From contig NZ_JAUYGV010000007.1 in assembly GCF_030690345.1 (NCBI RefSeq), forward strand, positions 310,001 through 374,000: a stretch of 64,000 nt of DNA, read 5' to 3'. This DNA comes from Rheinheimera sp. (lineage in GTDB: Bacteria > Pseudomonadota > Gammaproteobacteria > Enterobacterales > Alteromonadaceae). Shown here piece after piece: positions 54,601-63,143 of the stretch. Each line of letters begins with the position of its first letter. The first letter of the stretch is position 1. The notes under the pieces were generated by a model. That model was given only the letters and a program-made list of their open reading frames with translations, was not told the DNA's origin and did no database searches. A program made the position numbers and the translations under genes.

Positions 54601-54615
54601 GGAACACTTCTTGCT
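54600..54615 (+). promoter_or_regulatory. Sigma-54 promoter of flhA
   Basis: TGGAACACTTCTTGCT: GG (54601-54602), ten bases, GC (54613-54614), with intact TTGCT. The expected start of transcription (about 54626) leaves a leader of about 28 bases before ATG 54654. In Vibrio flhA-flhF-flhG-fliA is a separate class II unit, in line with this. Confidence 0.82.
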
Positions 54616-54653
54616 GACTCCCTGTATTGCGCCAATTTACTGTCAGGGTTGTT

Positions 54654-56756
54654 ATGCAGTTAGCCGGTTATTTCACTAAGTTCGATCGCTCCCGTTTTGC
54701 TTTTGCAAAAGGCCTGGGTACGCCGCTATTTATCCTCGCTGCGCTGGCGATGGTGGTACTGCCACTGCCGCCGATGCTGCTGGATATGCTGTTCTCCTTC
54801 AATATTGCGCTGGCGCTTATTGTGTTGCTGGTTACGGTATACACCATGCGGCCGCTGGACTTCGGCGCTTTCCCCGCTATTTTGCTGGTCGCAACCATTA
54901 TGCGCTTAGCGCTGAACGTGGCCAGTACCCGGGTGGTATTGCTTGAAGGTCACAACGGCGGCGACGCTGCCGGTAAGGTTATCGAAGCCTTCGGCTCTGT
55001 GGTTATCGGCGGTAACTATGCCGTGGGTATAGTAGTGTTCTTAATTTTAATCATCATCAACTTTGTGGTGGTAACCAAAGGCGCCGGCCGTATTGCAGAG
55101 GTTTCTGCCCGCTTTACGTTAGATGCGATGCCCGGTAAACAGATGGCGATTGATGCCGATTTAAACTCCGGTCTGATTACTCAGGAAGATGCGCGTAAAC
55201 GCCGTGATGAAGTCACCAGCGAAGCCGACTTTTACGGCTCGATGGACGGTGCGAGTAAATTTGTTAAAGGTGATGCCATCGCCGGTATCGTTATTTTGGT
55301 GATCAACCTGGTAGGCGGTTTGTTTATCGGCATGATCCAGCATGGCTTATCGTTTGGCAATGCGATGGAAATTTATACCCTGCTGACCATTGGTGATGGC
55401 CTGGTGGCACAAATACCGGCACTGCTGCTGTCTATCGGTACTGCCATTATCGTGACGCGGCAAAACAAGTCGGAAAATATGGGCGAGCAAATGACCGCTC
55501 AGCTGGGTAACAAACAAGTGCTGTTTGTCGCCACCGGCGTACTGACCTTAATGGGTATAGTGCCCGGCATGCCGCATTTTGCTTTTTTAACCTTAGCTGC
55601 CGTAGTAGGCGGCATGGCTTATCTGATGCACAAACGTGCGCAGCAAAGCCAGGCCGAGCTGGTCAGCCGCAATACTGCAGAATTAACGCCGGTAGAGTCG
55701 GGAGTGGTAAAAGAGATTGGCTGGGATGATGTACAGGGCGTTGACACCATTGGCCTTGAAGTGGGTTACCGCTTGATCCCGCTGGTAGATAAAGCCCAGG
55801 GCGGCGAACTGTTAAGCCGTATCAAAGGTGTACGGAAAAAACTGTCGCAAGAGCTGGGCTTTCTTATTCCGGCTGTGCATATTCGCGATAATCTGGACCT
55901 GGAGCCGAACAGCTACCGCATGACCTTAATGGGCGTAACCAGTGGTGAAGGCGAGCTGCGGCATGATAACGAACTGGCGATTAACCCCGGCCAGGTATTT
56001 GGTACGGTAAAAGGCGTTGCTACCAAAGACCCGGCCTTTGGCCTGGACGCGGTATGGATAGCCAAAGATCAGCGCGAGCATGCACAAACACTGGGTTACA
56101 CCGTGGTGGATGCCGCCACCGTGGTAGCGACACACTTAAGCCAGATTTTGACCAATCATGCTGCCAGCTTGTTGGGGCATGAAGAAGTGCAGAACCTGCT
56201 GGATATGTTGGCAAAACATTCACCCAAACTGGTGGAGGGCCTGGTGCCGGACACGCTGGCATTAACCACCGTCGTGAAAGTGCTGCAAAATCTGTTACAG
56301 GAAGGCGTGCCTATCCGTGATATGCGCACCATAGTGCAAACCCTGGTGGAATACGGTGCCAAGAGCCAGGATGTGGATGTGTTAACTGCCGCCTGTCGTA
56401 TTGCGCTGCGCCGCTTGATCGTGCAGGAAGTGGGTGGCAGCCGTAAAGAAATCCCGGTTATTACCTTTGCGCCGGAACTGGAGCAAATGCTGCATCAGTC
56501 GATGCAGGCCGCCGGAAACGATGGCGCCGGTATTGAACCGGGTCTGGCCGACCGTATTCAGCAATCGTTGCAGGACGCACATCAGAACCAGGAACTTAGC
56601 GGTGACAGCGCCGTATTGTTAACGTCAGGAATTTTACGCTCAGTTATGGCACGATTCGTGAAGTACACCATTCCAGGGTTGCGGGTATTGTCCTATCAGG
56701 AAATCCCCGATGATAAACAAATTCGTATTGTCAGCGTTATTGGCCAGGCAAACTAG
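54654..56756 (+). CDS. flhA: FlhA, export gate protein
   Basis: Large gate protein with an N-terminal membrane half (about 8 helices, residues 20-330) and a cytoplasmic ring-forming domain. Signature blocks are DFGAFPAILLVATIMRLALN, VASTRVVL, and RIAEVSARFTLDAMPGKQMA with DADLNSG. The cytoplasmic domain contains IPAVHIRDNLDLEPNSYRMT. The track starts at TTG 54627. ATG 54654 with AGGG upstream gives the usual N-terminus and 700 aa. Confidence 0.96.
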   Translation: MQLAGYFTKFDRSRFAFAKGLGTPLFILAALAMVVLPLPPMLLDMLFSFNIALALIVLLVTVYTMRPLDFGAFPAILLVATIMRLALNVASTRVVLLEGHNGGDAAGKVIEAFGSVVIGGNYAVGIVVFLILIIINFVVVTKGAGRIAEVSARFTLDAMPGKQMAIDADLNSGLITQEDARKRRDEVTSEADFYGSMDGASKFVKGDAIAGIVILVINLVGGLFIGMIQHGLSFGNAMEIYTLLTIGDGLVAQIPALLLSIGTAIIVTRQNKSENMGEQMTAQLGNKQVLFVATGVLTLMGIVPGMPHFAFLTLAAVVGGMAYLMHKRAQQSQAELVSRNTAELTPVESGVVKEIGWDDVQGVDTIGLEVGYRLIPLVDKAQGGELLSRIKGVRKKLSQELGFLIPAVHIRDNLDLEPNSYRMTLMGVTSGEGELRHDNELAINPGQVFGTVKGVATKDPAFGLDAVWIAKDQREHAQTLGYTVVDAATVVATHLSQILTNHAASLLGHEEVQNLLDMLAKHSPKLVEGLVPDTLALTTVVKVLQNLLQEGVPIRDMRTIVQTLVEYGAKSQDVDVLTAACRIALRRLIVQEVGGSRKEIPVITFAPELEQMLHQSMQAAGNDGAGIEPGLADRIQQSLQDAHQNQELSGDSAVLLTSGILRSVMARFVKYTIPGLRVLSYQEIPDDKQIRIVSVIGQAN

Positions 56757-56766
56757 GAGTTAACTG

Positions 56767-58170
56767 ATGAAAATCAAACGCTTTGTGGCAAAAGATATGC
56801 GTACTGCCTTAACCGAGGTAAAAGAGTTCCTTGGTCCTGACGCCATTATTTTGTCAAATAAAAAAGTGGCCGGTGGCGTGGAAATTGTTGCGGCGATTGA
56901 TCATGATGCCGCAGCTGCCGTTAAAGCAGCGCCGGCAGTAGCAAAACGTGCGGAACCGCGCTTTGCCGTAACGGTGGCAGATGACGATAACCAGCTTAAT
57001 ACTGCTGAGCCGGAGAGCACTGCCGAAGCACCGGCCGACTCACTAAAAGCTCTGCTGGCACGGCAGATGATTAAGCAGCAGGTGAATTCCCAGACTGCAG
57101 CCAAGCCACAAGCACAGCAACAAGCGCCGCGCAGCGCGCAGTTTGAGCGTCAAACTTCCGGCGTGCCGCAGGGCGTTAGCAGCGTGCAGCTGACCGAGAT
57201 CAGTAAGCAGCAAGAGCAACAAGCCAAATTAGTGCAGCAACAAATGGATGCAATGCGCAACGAGATGCTGTCGATGCGGCAACTGCTGCAGCATCAGGTG
57301 TCCGGTTTAATGTGGCAAGATCTGGCACGACGCGAACCGGTACGGGCTTTGGTAATCGAAAACCTGCAACAACTGGGGTTGTCTGAGCAGGTAGCCGATC
57401 AGCTGGCGTGTTTTATGCCGGAAGAGCTGAACAGCGCAGATGCGTGGGATGCGGCATTGGAATTACTGGCGGGGCAGCTTAGCACTACTAATGACGATAT
57501 TTTACGCCGTGGCGGCCTGATTGCGCTGGTAGGACCTACCGGGGTGGGTAAAACCACGACTGTAGCCAAATTAGCGGCAGAGTTTGCCAAGCGGCACGGC
57601 GCTGACCAAGTCGCGCTTATCACCACTGACAGCTACCGTATCGGTGCTTATGAGCAATTGGCTACGTTTGGCCGTATTATTGGTTGTCCGGTGAAGCAAG
57701 CCAAAGACAGTGACGAGTTAGCGTTGTTAATTAATCAGTTACAACAACGTAAACTGATATTAATCGACACGGCCGGTATGAGCCAACGTGATGTACGTTT
57801 AGCGGAAAAACTTGCCGGTCTGGTGCATAATAGTCGTGTCAAAATAAAAAGTTATCTGGTATTGTCTGCCACAGCGCAGGCTAGGGTTATGCAGGAAAGC
57901 GTGACACATTTCAAACGTATACCTTTGTCTGGTTGTATTTTCACCAAACTTGATGAATGCTTAAGCTTAGGTGAAGTCATCAATGTTGCTATTCAGAATG
58001 CGTTACCTGTCAGTTACCTGACCAACGGCCAACGCGTACCTGAAGATATAGCAGTTGCCGATGCCCGTGTTATGGTGCAGCAGGCAGAAAAATTACGAAT
58101 CGCACACAGTAGTACGGGTCATCAGTGGTATAACGATGAGATGAGCCGCGCGGACGGAACCTATGCATAG
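56767..58170 (+). CDS. flhF: FlhF, SRP-like GTPase that places the polar flagellum
   Basis: Recruits early flagellar components to the cell pole. N-terminal B domain (MKIKRFVAKDMRTALTEVKE, then FLGPDAIILSNKK), Gln-rich linker, and NG domain with P-loop LVGPTGVGKTTTVAKLAAEF (near residue 255), TTDSYRIGAYEQLATF and LIDTAGMSQRD. 467 aa. GGAGT precedes the start. It overlaps flhG by eight bases. Confidence 0.96.
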   Translation: MKIKRFVAKDMRTALTEVKEFLGPDAIILSNKKVAGGVEIVAAIDHDAAAAVKAAPAVAKRAEPRFAVTVADDDNQLNTAEPESTAEAPADSLKALLARQMIKQQVNSQTAAKPQAQQQAPRSAQFERQTSGVPQGVSSVQLTEISKQQEQQAKLVQQQMDAMRNEMLSMRQLLQHQVSGLMWQDLARREPVRALVIENLQQLGLSEQVADQLACFMPEELNSADAWDAALELLAGQLSTTNDDILRRGGLIALVGPTGVGKTTTVAKLAAEFAKRHGADQVALITTDSYRIGAYEQLATFGRIIGCPVKQAKDSDELALLINQLQQRKLILIDTAGMSQRDVRLAEKLAGLVHNSRVKIKSYLVLSATAQARVMQESVTHFKRIPLSGCIFTKLDECLSLGEVINVAIQNALPVSYLTNGQRVPEDIAVADARVMVQQAEKLRIAHSSTGHQWYNDEMSRADGTYA

Positions 58171-59041
58171 TCATGACAATATCGACGATCAAGCCAATGG
58201 CCTGAGAAAAATGAATAAGCAGATGGTAAAAGTAATATCAATTACCGGTGGCAAGGGCGGCGTGGGTAAAACCAACGTTACGCTGAATCTTGCCATGGCA
58301 CTGGCGCAGATGGGTAAAAGAGTGCTGGTGCTGGATGCCGACCTTGGTCTGGCCAATTGTGACGTTATGTTAGGCTTGCGGGTCGAAAAAAACCTGTCGC
58401 ATGTACTGGCAGGTGATGTCGGGCTTGACGACATTATTATCGACGGTCCCTTCGGCATCAAAATTATTCCCGCTACATCCGGCTCGCAAAATATGACTGA
58501 GCTGGCACCGGCAGAACATGCCGGCCTTATCCGTGCTTTCAGCGAACTAAAAACCCCGGTAGACGTATTACTGGTGGATACGGCCGCCGGCATCTCCGAC
58601 ATGGTATTAAGCTTTTCCCGTGCATCTCAGGATGTAATGGTGGTGGTATGTGATGAGCCGTCATCGATTACCGATGCTTATGCACTGATGAAAATTCTCA
58701 GTCGCGATCATGGGGTGGAAAAATTCAAAATTGTCGCCAATATGGTGCGCAGTTTAAAAGAAGGCCAGGAGCTGTTTGCCAAATTAACCCGCGTAACCGA
58801 TCGTTTTCTTGATATAAGTCTGGAATTGGTCGCTACTATCCCGTACGACGAAAACGTACGTAAAGCTGCGCGCAAGCAAAAAGGCTTTGTCGAAGCGTTT
58901 CCGAAGACACCGGCCAGCATGGCGATAAAAAGCCTGGCGTTAAAAGCCGGCAAGTGGCCGTTACCGGCAACGGCATCCGGCCATTTGGAGTTTTTTCTGG
59001 AGCAACTGGTGCAACCTCAGGTTGATCGGGGGATCGCGTGA
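58163..59041 (+). CDS. flhG: FlhG/FleN, MinD-like regulator of flagellar number
   Basis: ATPase that limits flagellar number by acting on FlhF and on FlrA/FleQ. The deviant Walker A is ITGGKGGVGKTNVTLNLAMA; other blocks are VLDADLGLANCDVMLGLRVE and VLLVDTAAGISDMVLSFSRA. The C-terminal part ends with the amphipathic helix region FFLEQLVQPQVDRG. 292 aa from ATG 58163; the in-frame ATG 58211 (MNKQMVKVISITGG) is a possible alternative start. The stop overlaps fliA (GTGA). Confidence 0.95.
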   Translation: MHSHDNIDDQANGLRKMNKQMVKVISITGGKGGVGKTNVTLNLAMALAQMGKRVLVLDADLGLANCDVMLGLRVEKNLSHVLAGDVGLDDIIIDGPFGIKIIPATSGSQNMTELAPAEHAGLIRAFSELKTPVDVLLVDTAAGISDMVLSFSRASQDVMVVVCDEPSSITDAYALMKILSRDHGVEKFKIVANMVRSLKEGQELFAKLTRVTDRFLDISLELVATIPYDENVRKAARKQKGFVEAFPKTPASMAIKSLALKAGKWPLPATASGHLEFFLEQLVQPQVDRGIA

Positions 59042-59757
59042 ACAGTAAAGTTGCAGCTTATGGCGGTGTTGACCATATGCAGCAGTTGGTCGAACGTCAC
59101 GCGCCTTTGGTTAAGCGTATCGCTTACCATTTAATGGCAAGGTTACCCGCCAGCGTGTTGGTCGACGATCTTATTCAGTCCGGTATGATCGGTCTGATTG
59201 AAGCGGCAAAGAATTTCGACGGCAGCAAAGGGGCCAGCTTTGAAACCTTCGCCGGTATTCGTATCCGCGGTGCCATGCTCGATGAAATGCGCCGTGGCGA
59301 TTGGACACCACGCTCGGTGCACCGTAATGCCAGATTGATAGCGGAAACCATCGCCGGGCTGGAAGCTGAATATGGTCGTGATATTAAAGATACAGAAGTT
59401 GCTGAAAAACTTGATATATCTATAGATGAATACCATCATATGCTTAACGATATCAGTAGCGGCAGAGTTATTGGTATTGAAGACCTCGGGATTTCGGCAG
59501 ATGTATTGGTAACATCCGGTGATACAGACAGTGATCATTTGTATGAAACCCAGGCAAATGAAACTTTCCACCAGGATTTAGCGAAAACAATCAGTAATTT
59601 ACCTGAGCGTGAAGCATTAGTACTTTCGCTGTATTATAATGACGAGCTAAACTTGAAAGAGATCGGGGCGGTACTGAATGTCAGTGAGTCCAGGATTAGT
59701 CAAATTCATAGTCAGGCATTAATCAGGTTAAAAGCCAGAATGCAGGATTGGTTGTAA
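59038..59757 (+). CDS. fliA: FliA, flagellar sigma factor (sigma-28)
   Basis: Directs RNA polymerase to late flagellar promoters, including those before the flagellin genes here. Sigma-2 region: LVKRIAYHLMARLPASVLVD and GMIGLIEAAKNFD, then FETFAGIRIRGAMLDEMRRG. Sigma-4 region: LPEREALVLSLYYNDELNLK and ESRISQIHSQALIRLK. 239 aa is typical. It starts with GTG 59038, overlapping the flhG stop. Confidence 0.97.
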   Translation: MNSKVAAYGGVDHMQQLVERHAPLVKRIAYHLMARLPASVLVDDLIQSGMIGLIEAAKNFDGSKGASFETFAGIRIRGAMLDEMRRGDWTPRSVHRNARLIAETIAGLEAEYGRDIKDTEVAEKLDISIDEYHHMLNDISSGRVIGIEDLGISADVLVTSGDTDSDHLYETQANETFHQDLAKTISNLPEREALVLSLYYNDELNLKEIGAVLNVSESRISQIHSQALIRLKARMQDWL

Positions 59758-59797
59758 CCTATTCTGAGATAACAATAATATCTCGTCGGAGGGGATT

Positions 59798-60181
59798 TTG
59801 GATAAAAACATGAAGATTCTTGTGGTAGATGATTTTTCAACCATGAGACGAATTATAAAAAACCTGTTGCGTGACCTTGGCTTTACGAACGTGTCTGAAG
59901 CAGATGATGGCAGTACTGCCTTGCCTATGCTACAAAACGGCGACTTTGATTTTGTGGTAACAGACTGGAATATGCCCGGTATGCAGGGGATAGACTTGTT
60001 ACGTGCTATCCGCGCTGATGCCAAGTTAAAGCACATCCCGGTGCTGATGGTAACGGCAGAAGCCAAGAAAGAACAAATCATCGCTGCGGCTCAGGCCGGC
60101 GTAAATGGTTATATCGTCAAACCCTTTACTGCAGCCACGCTGCAAGAGAAGTTAGCTAAAGTATTTGAACGCATCGGCTAA
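59798..60181 (+). CDS. cheY: CheY, chemotaxis response regulator
   Basis: Single-domain receiver that binds FliM when phosphorylated. Asp11/Asp12 ([11 protein letters not shown]), phospho-acceptor Asp56 ([12 protein letters not shown]), and [20 protein letters not shown] with the KPF lysine are all present. 127 aa. A TTG start at 59798 is chosen because GGAGG lies five bases upstream, whereas the next ATG (59810) is too far from it; the resulting [18 protein letters not shown] is also the form I expect in related species. Confidence 0.96.
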   Translation: MDKNMKILVVDDFSTMRRIIKNLLRDLGFTNVSEADDGSTALPMLQNGDFDFVVTDWNMPGMQGIDLLRAIRADAKLKHIPVLMVTAEAKKEQIIAAAQAGVNGYIVKPFTAATLQEKLAKVFERIG

Positions 60182-60206
60182 CCGTAACTGACAAAGGAGC
60201 ATAGCC

Positions 60207-60962
60207 ATGTCTGCAATTACGGCGCCTTTAATTTCTCTGGACCAGGCCCGGGAGCTGGTACAGCTGCTGGAAATGGGGGAGCATGACTCTGCCAACGAAT
60301 TGGTGCAGCAATTGGCTGTGCCGGGTTCATCAGAGTTGTTTGCTGAAGTAGGTAAGTTAACACGCCAGCTGCACGACTCGTTAAAAAATTTCCAGATAGA
60401 CCCCTCACTGAACAACCTGCTTGAAGAAGATATTCCTGACGCGAAAAAGCGGCTTAATCATGTTATCGATATGACCGAGCAGGCTGCCAACCGTACTATG
60501 GACGCGGTAGAGTCGTGCTTACCCATTGCGGACCAAATTAGCCAAAAACTGGGCAGTATTCAGCCGCAGTGGCAAAAGCTGATGCAACGGCAAATGCAGT
60601 TAGGCGAGTTTAAATCGTTATGTCATAACCTCGATGCGTTTTTTCAGCAAGCCAGTGGTGATTCCAATACGCTGAACTCGTTGCTAACTGACGTATTAAT
60701 GGCGCAAGACTATCAGGATTTAACCGGTCAGATTTTGCGCAGGGTTATTGAGTTGGTGCGGGAAGTAGAAGAAAGTCTGATTGGTTTATTAACCGCGTTT
60801 GGCCAATCAAGTTTGATGGCGCCTGCTGCCGAGGCGAAGCCTGCAAAAAGTAAGCCCAAAGCACACGAAGCAGAAGGGCCTATTATTGATGCAGCAGAGC
60901 GTGATGATGTGGTCAGCGGTCAGGATGACGTCGATGATTTGTTATCCAGTTTAGGTTTTTAA
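60207..60962 (+). CDS. cheZ: CheZ, CheY-phosphate phosphatase
   Basis: Dephosphorylates CheY-P. A long four-helix hairpin includes the catalytic block LMAQDYQDLTGQILRRVIEL, in which the Gln is the active residue. The C-terminal CheY-binding peptide is DDVDDLLSSLGF. 251 aa is slightly longer than enteric CheZ (214). AAAGGAG precedes the ATG. Normally cotranscribed with cheY and cheA, as here. Confidence 0.95.
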   Translation: MSAITAPLISLDQARELVQLLEMGEHDSANELVQQLAVPGSSELFAEVGKLTRQLHDSLKNFQIDPSLNNLLEEDIPDAKKRLNHVIDMTEQAANRTMDAVESCLPIADQISQKLGSIQPQWQKLMQRQMQLGEFKSLCHNLDAFFQQASGDSNTLNSLLTDVLMAQDYQDLTGQILRRVIELVREVEESLIGLLTAFGQSSLMAPAAEAKPAKSKPKAHEAEGPIIDAAERDDVVSGQDDVDDLLSSLGF

Positions 60963-60977
60963 CAGAGGTGTCATTGC

Positions 60978-63131
60978 ATGAGCTTTGATATGGACGAAGA
61001 TATACTGCAGGACTTTCTGGTTGAAGCCGGTGAAATCCTCGAATTACTGCAAGAGCAGTTGGTAGAGCTGGAGAATAATCCGGACGACGCCAATTTACTC
61101 AATGCAATTTTCCGTGGTTTCCATACAGTAAAAGGCGGCGCCGGTTTCCTGTCATTAACTGAGTTGGTTGATGCCTGCCATGGTGCAGAGAACGTGTTCG
61201 ACATTCTGCGCACCGGTAAGCGCCGTGTTACGCCTGAGCTGATGGACGTTATTCTGCAGTCACTCGACAGCATTAATGAAATGTTTGTTGAAGTGCAAAA
61301 TCGTCAACCGTTAACACCTGCCTCTCCTGCCATACTTGAAGCTTTGCACCATTACAGCGAACCGGAGTCGGCTTCAAACCCGGCACCTGTTGTCGCTAAA
61401 GCTGCACCTGCGCCGGCAGAGCCTGAGCCGGTTGCGCCGTCGTCCGGTGGCAGTGTAGACGATATTACCGAAGAAGAATTTGAACGCATGATGGATGAGC
61501 TGCACGGCAAAAAAGGCGTCGCAGCCGCCAGCCCTGCACCCGCCGCAGCGGTAGCGAGCTCCTCCGGTAGTGAAGATATTACTGACGATGAGTTTGAATC
61601 TATTCTTGATCAGCTGCATGGCAAGGGCTCCTTTATTCCGGATAGCGCCGCTGCAGCAGAGAAAGCGGCTCCCGCACCTGCAGCAACGTCCGGCGCGGCA
61701 GCGAAGAAATCAGATGACGAAATAGACGATGCTGAATTTGAGGCCTTACTGGACCAATTACACGGTAAAGGTAAGGCCCCGGTAGAAGTGGCTAAACCGG
61801 CCGCAGCATCAGCGCCGGCTGCAGCAGCTGCCGCTCCGGCTAAAGCCGCGGTTGCCGAAACTAAGGTTGCACCGGCAGCTCCGGTAGCAGCAGATAAAGC
61901 TGCTGCCGCACAACAAGCTGCTCAGGTAGAGACCACAGTGCGGGTTGATACCAAACGTTTAGATCAGATCATGAACATGGTTGGTGAGCTGGTGCTGGTG
62001 CGTAACCGCCTGGTCAGCTTATCCACCACAGCGCAAAATGAAGAAATGAGTAAAGCCATTTCTAATCTGGATGTGGTTACTGCCGATATCCAGGGCGCGG
62101 TGATGAAAACGCGGATGCAACCGATTAAAAAAGTATTTGGTCGTTTCCCGCGGGTAGTACGCGACTTAGCGCGTTCGCTGCATAAAGATATTGAGCTGGT
62201 ATTAGAAGGCGAAGAAACCGATCTGGATAAAAACCTGGTAGAAGCGCTGGCTGATCCTTTAGTGCATTTGGTGCGCAACTCGGTAGACCATGGTATTGAA
62301 ATGCCGGATGTTCGGCAAAAAGCCGGTAAAAACCGTACCGGTACAGTTAAATTGGCTGCAGCTCAGGCCGGTGACCATATTTTGCTGACTATCCATGATG
62401 ATGGTGCCGGTATGGATCCGGAAAAACTCAAAGGTATCGCCATTAAGCGCGGCATCCTTGATACCGACGCGGCAGCCAGAATGTCGGATACAGAAGCCTT
62501 TAACCTGATTTTCGCGCCCGGGTTTTCTACTAAGGAGCAAATTTCTGACATCTCCGGCCGCGGTGTCGGCATGGATGTGGTAAAAACCAAGATCACCCAA
62601 TTAAACGGTACTGTGCATATTCACTCCAAGATGGGTGAGGGCACCTTACTGGAAATTAAAGTACCGCTGACTTTGGCTATATTGCCAACCCTGATGGTTA
62701 TTGTCGGCAAGCAAACCTTTGCTTTACCGCTGGCAGGTGTTAGCGAAATATTCCATCTGGACTTAAACAAAACCAATGTCGTTGATGGTCAGTTAACTGT
62801 GGTGGTGCGTAATAAAGCCATACCGCTGTTCTTCCTCGAGCACTGGCTGGTGAAAGGGTCAGACAAAAAACGCCGCCGCGAACAAGGCCATGTGGTCATA
62901 GTGCAAATTGGCACCCAGCAAGTTGGTTTTGTGGTTGACTCGTTGATTGGCCAGGAAGAAGTTGTAATTAAACCGCTGGATGCCTTATTGCAGGGCACGC
63001 CGGGGATGGCCGGCGCAACGATAACGTCTGACGGTGGTATAGCGCTGATCCTTGATGTGCCTAACCTGCTGAAACATTATGCGAAGAAATCAAAGATCAA
63101 ATTTGATCGCTTCAATAAAATTAATGCCTAA
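60978..63131 (+). CDS. cheA: CheA, chemotaxis histidine kinase
   Basis: Kinase that phosphorylates CheY and CheB in response to receptors. P1/HPt: FRGFHTVKGGAGFLSL with phospho-His49. A long Ala/Pro-rich linker (residues 120-325) carries three copies of an acidic motif (162-180, 200-217, 248-266; pattern D-I-x-D-x-E-F-E-x-h-h-D-x-L-H-G-K). P3 dimerisation helix: TKRLDQIMNMVGELVLVRNR. P4 kinase: LVRNSVDHGIEMPD, DDGAGMDPEKL and ISGRGVGMDVVKT. P5: CheW-like C-terminus. 717 aa. Confidence 0.97.
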   Translation: MSFDMDEDILQDFLVEAGEILELLQEQLVELENNPDDANLLNAIFRGFHTVKGGAGFLSLTELVDACHGAENVFDILRTGKRRVTPELMDVILQSLDSINEMFVEVQNRQPLTPASPAILEALHHYSEPESASNPAPVVAKAAPAPAEPEPVAPSSGGSVDDITEEEFERMMDELHGKKGVAAASPAPAAAVASSSGSEDITDDEFESILDQLHGKGSFIPDSAAAAEKAAPAPAATSGAAAKKSDDEIDDAEFEALLDQLHGKGKAPVEVAKPAAASAPAAAAAAPAKAAVAETKVAPAAPVAADKAAAAQQAAQVETTVRVDTKRLDQIMNMVGELVLVRNRLVSLSTTAQNEEMSKAISNLDVVTADIQGAVMKTRMQPIKKVFGRFPRVVRDLARSLHKDIELVLEGEETDLDKNLVEALADPLVHLVRNSVDHGIEMPDVRQKAGKNRTGTVKLAAAQAGDHILLTIHDDGAGMDPEKLKGIAIKRGILDTDAAARMSDTEAFNLIFAPGFSTKEQISDISGRGVGMDVVKTKITQLNGTVHIHSKMGEGTLLEIKVPLTLAILPTLMVIVGKQTFALPLAGVSEIFHLDLNKTNVVDGQLTVVVRNKAIPLFFLEHWLVKGSDKKRRREQGHVVIVQIGTQQVGFVVDSLIGQEEVVIKPLDALLQGTPGMAGATITSDGGIALILDVPNLLKHYAKKSKIKFDRFNKINA
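61461..61775 (+). repeat. Three-fold acidic motif repeat in the CheA linker
   Basis: Encoded motifs are DITEEEFERMMDELHGKKG, DITDDEFESILDQLHGKG and EIDDAEFEALLDQLHGKGK, separated by Ala/Pro/Ser spacers. This is a coding repeat within cheA, listed separately because it is a distinct element at the place of the P2 region. Confidence 0.85.
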
Positions 63132-63143
63132 AGAGAGATAATT

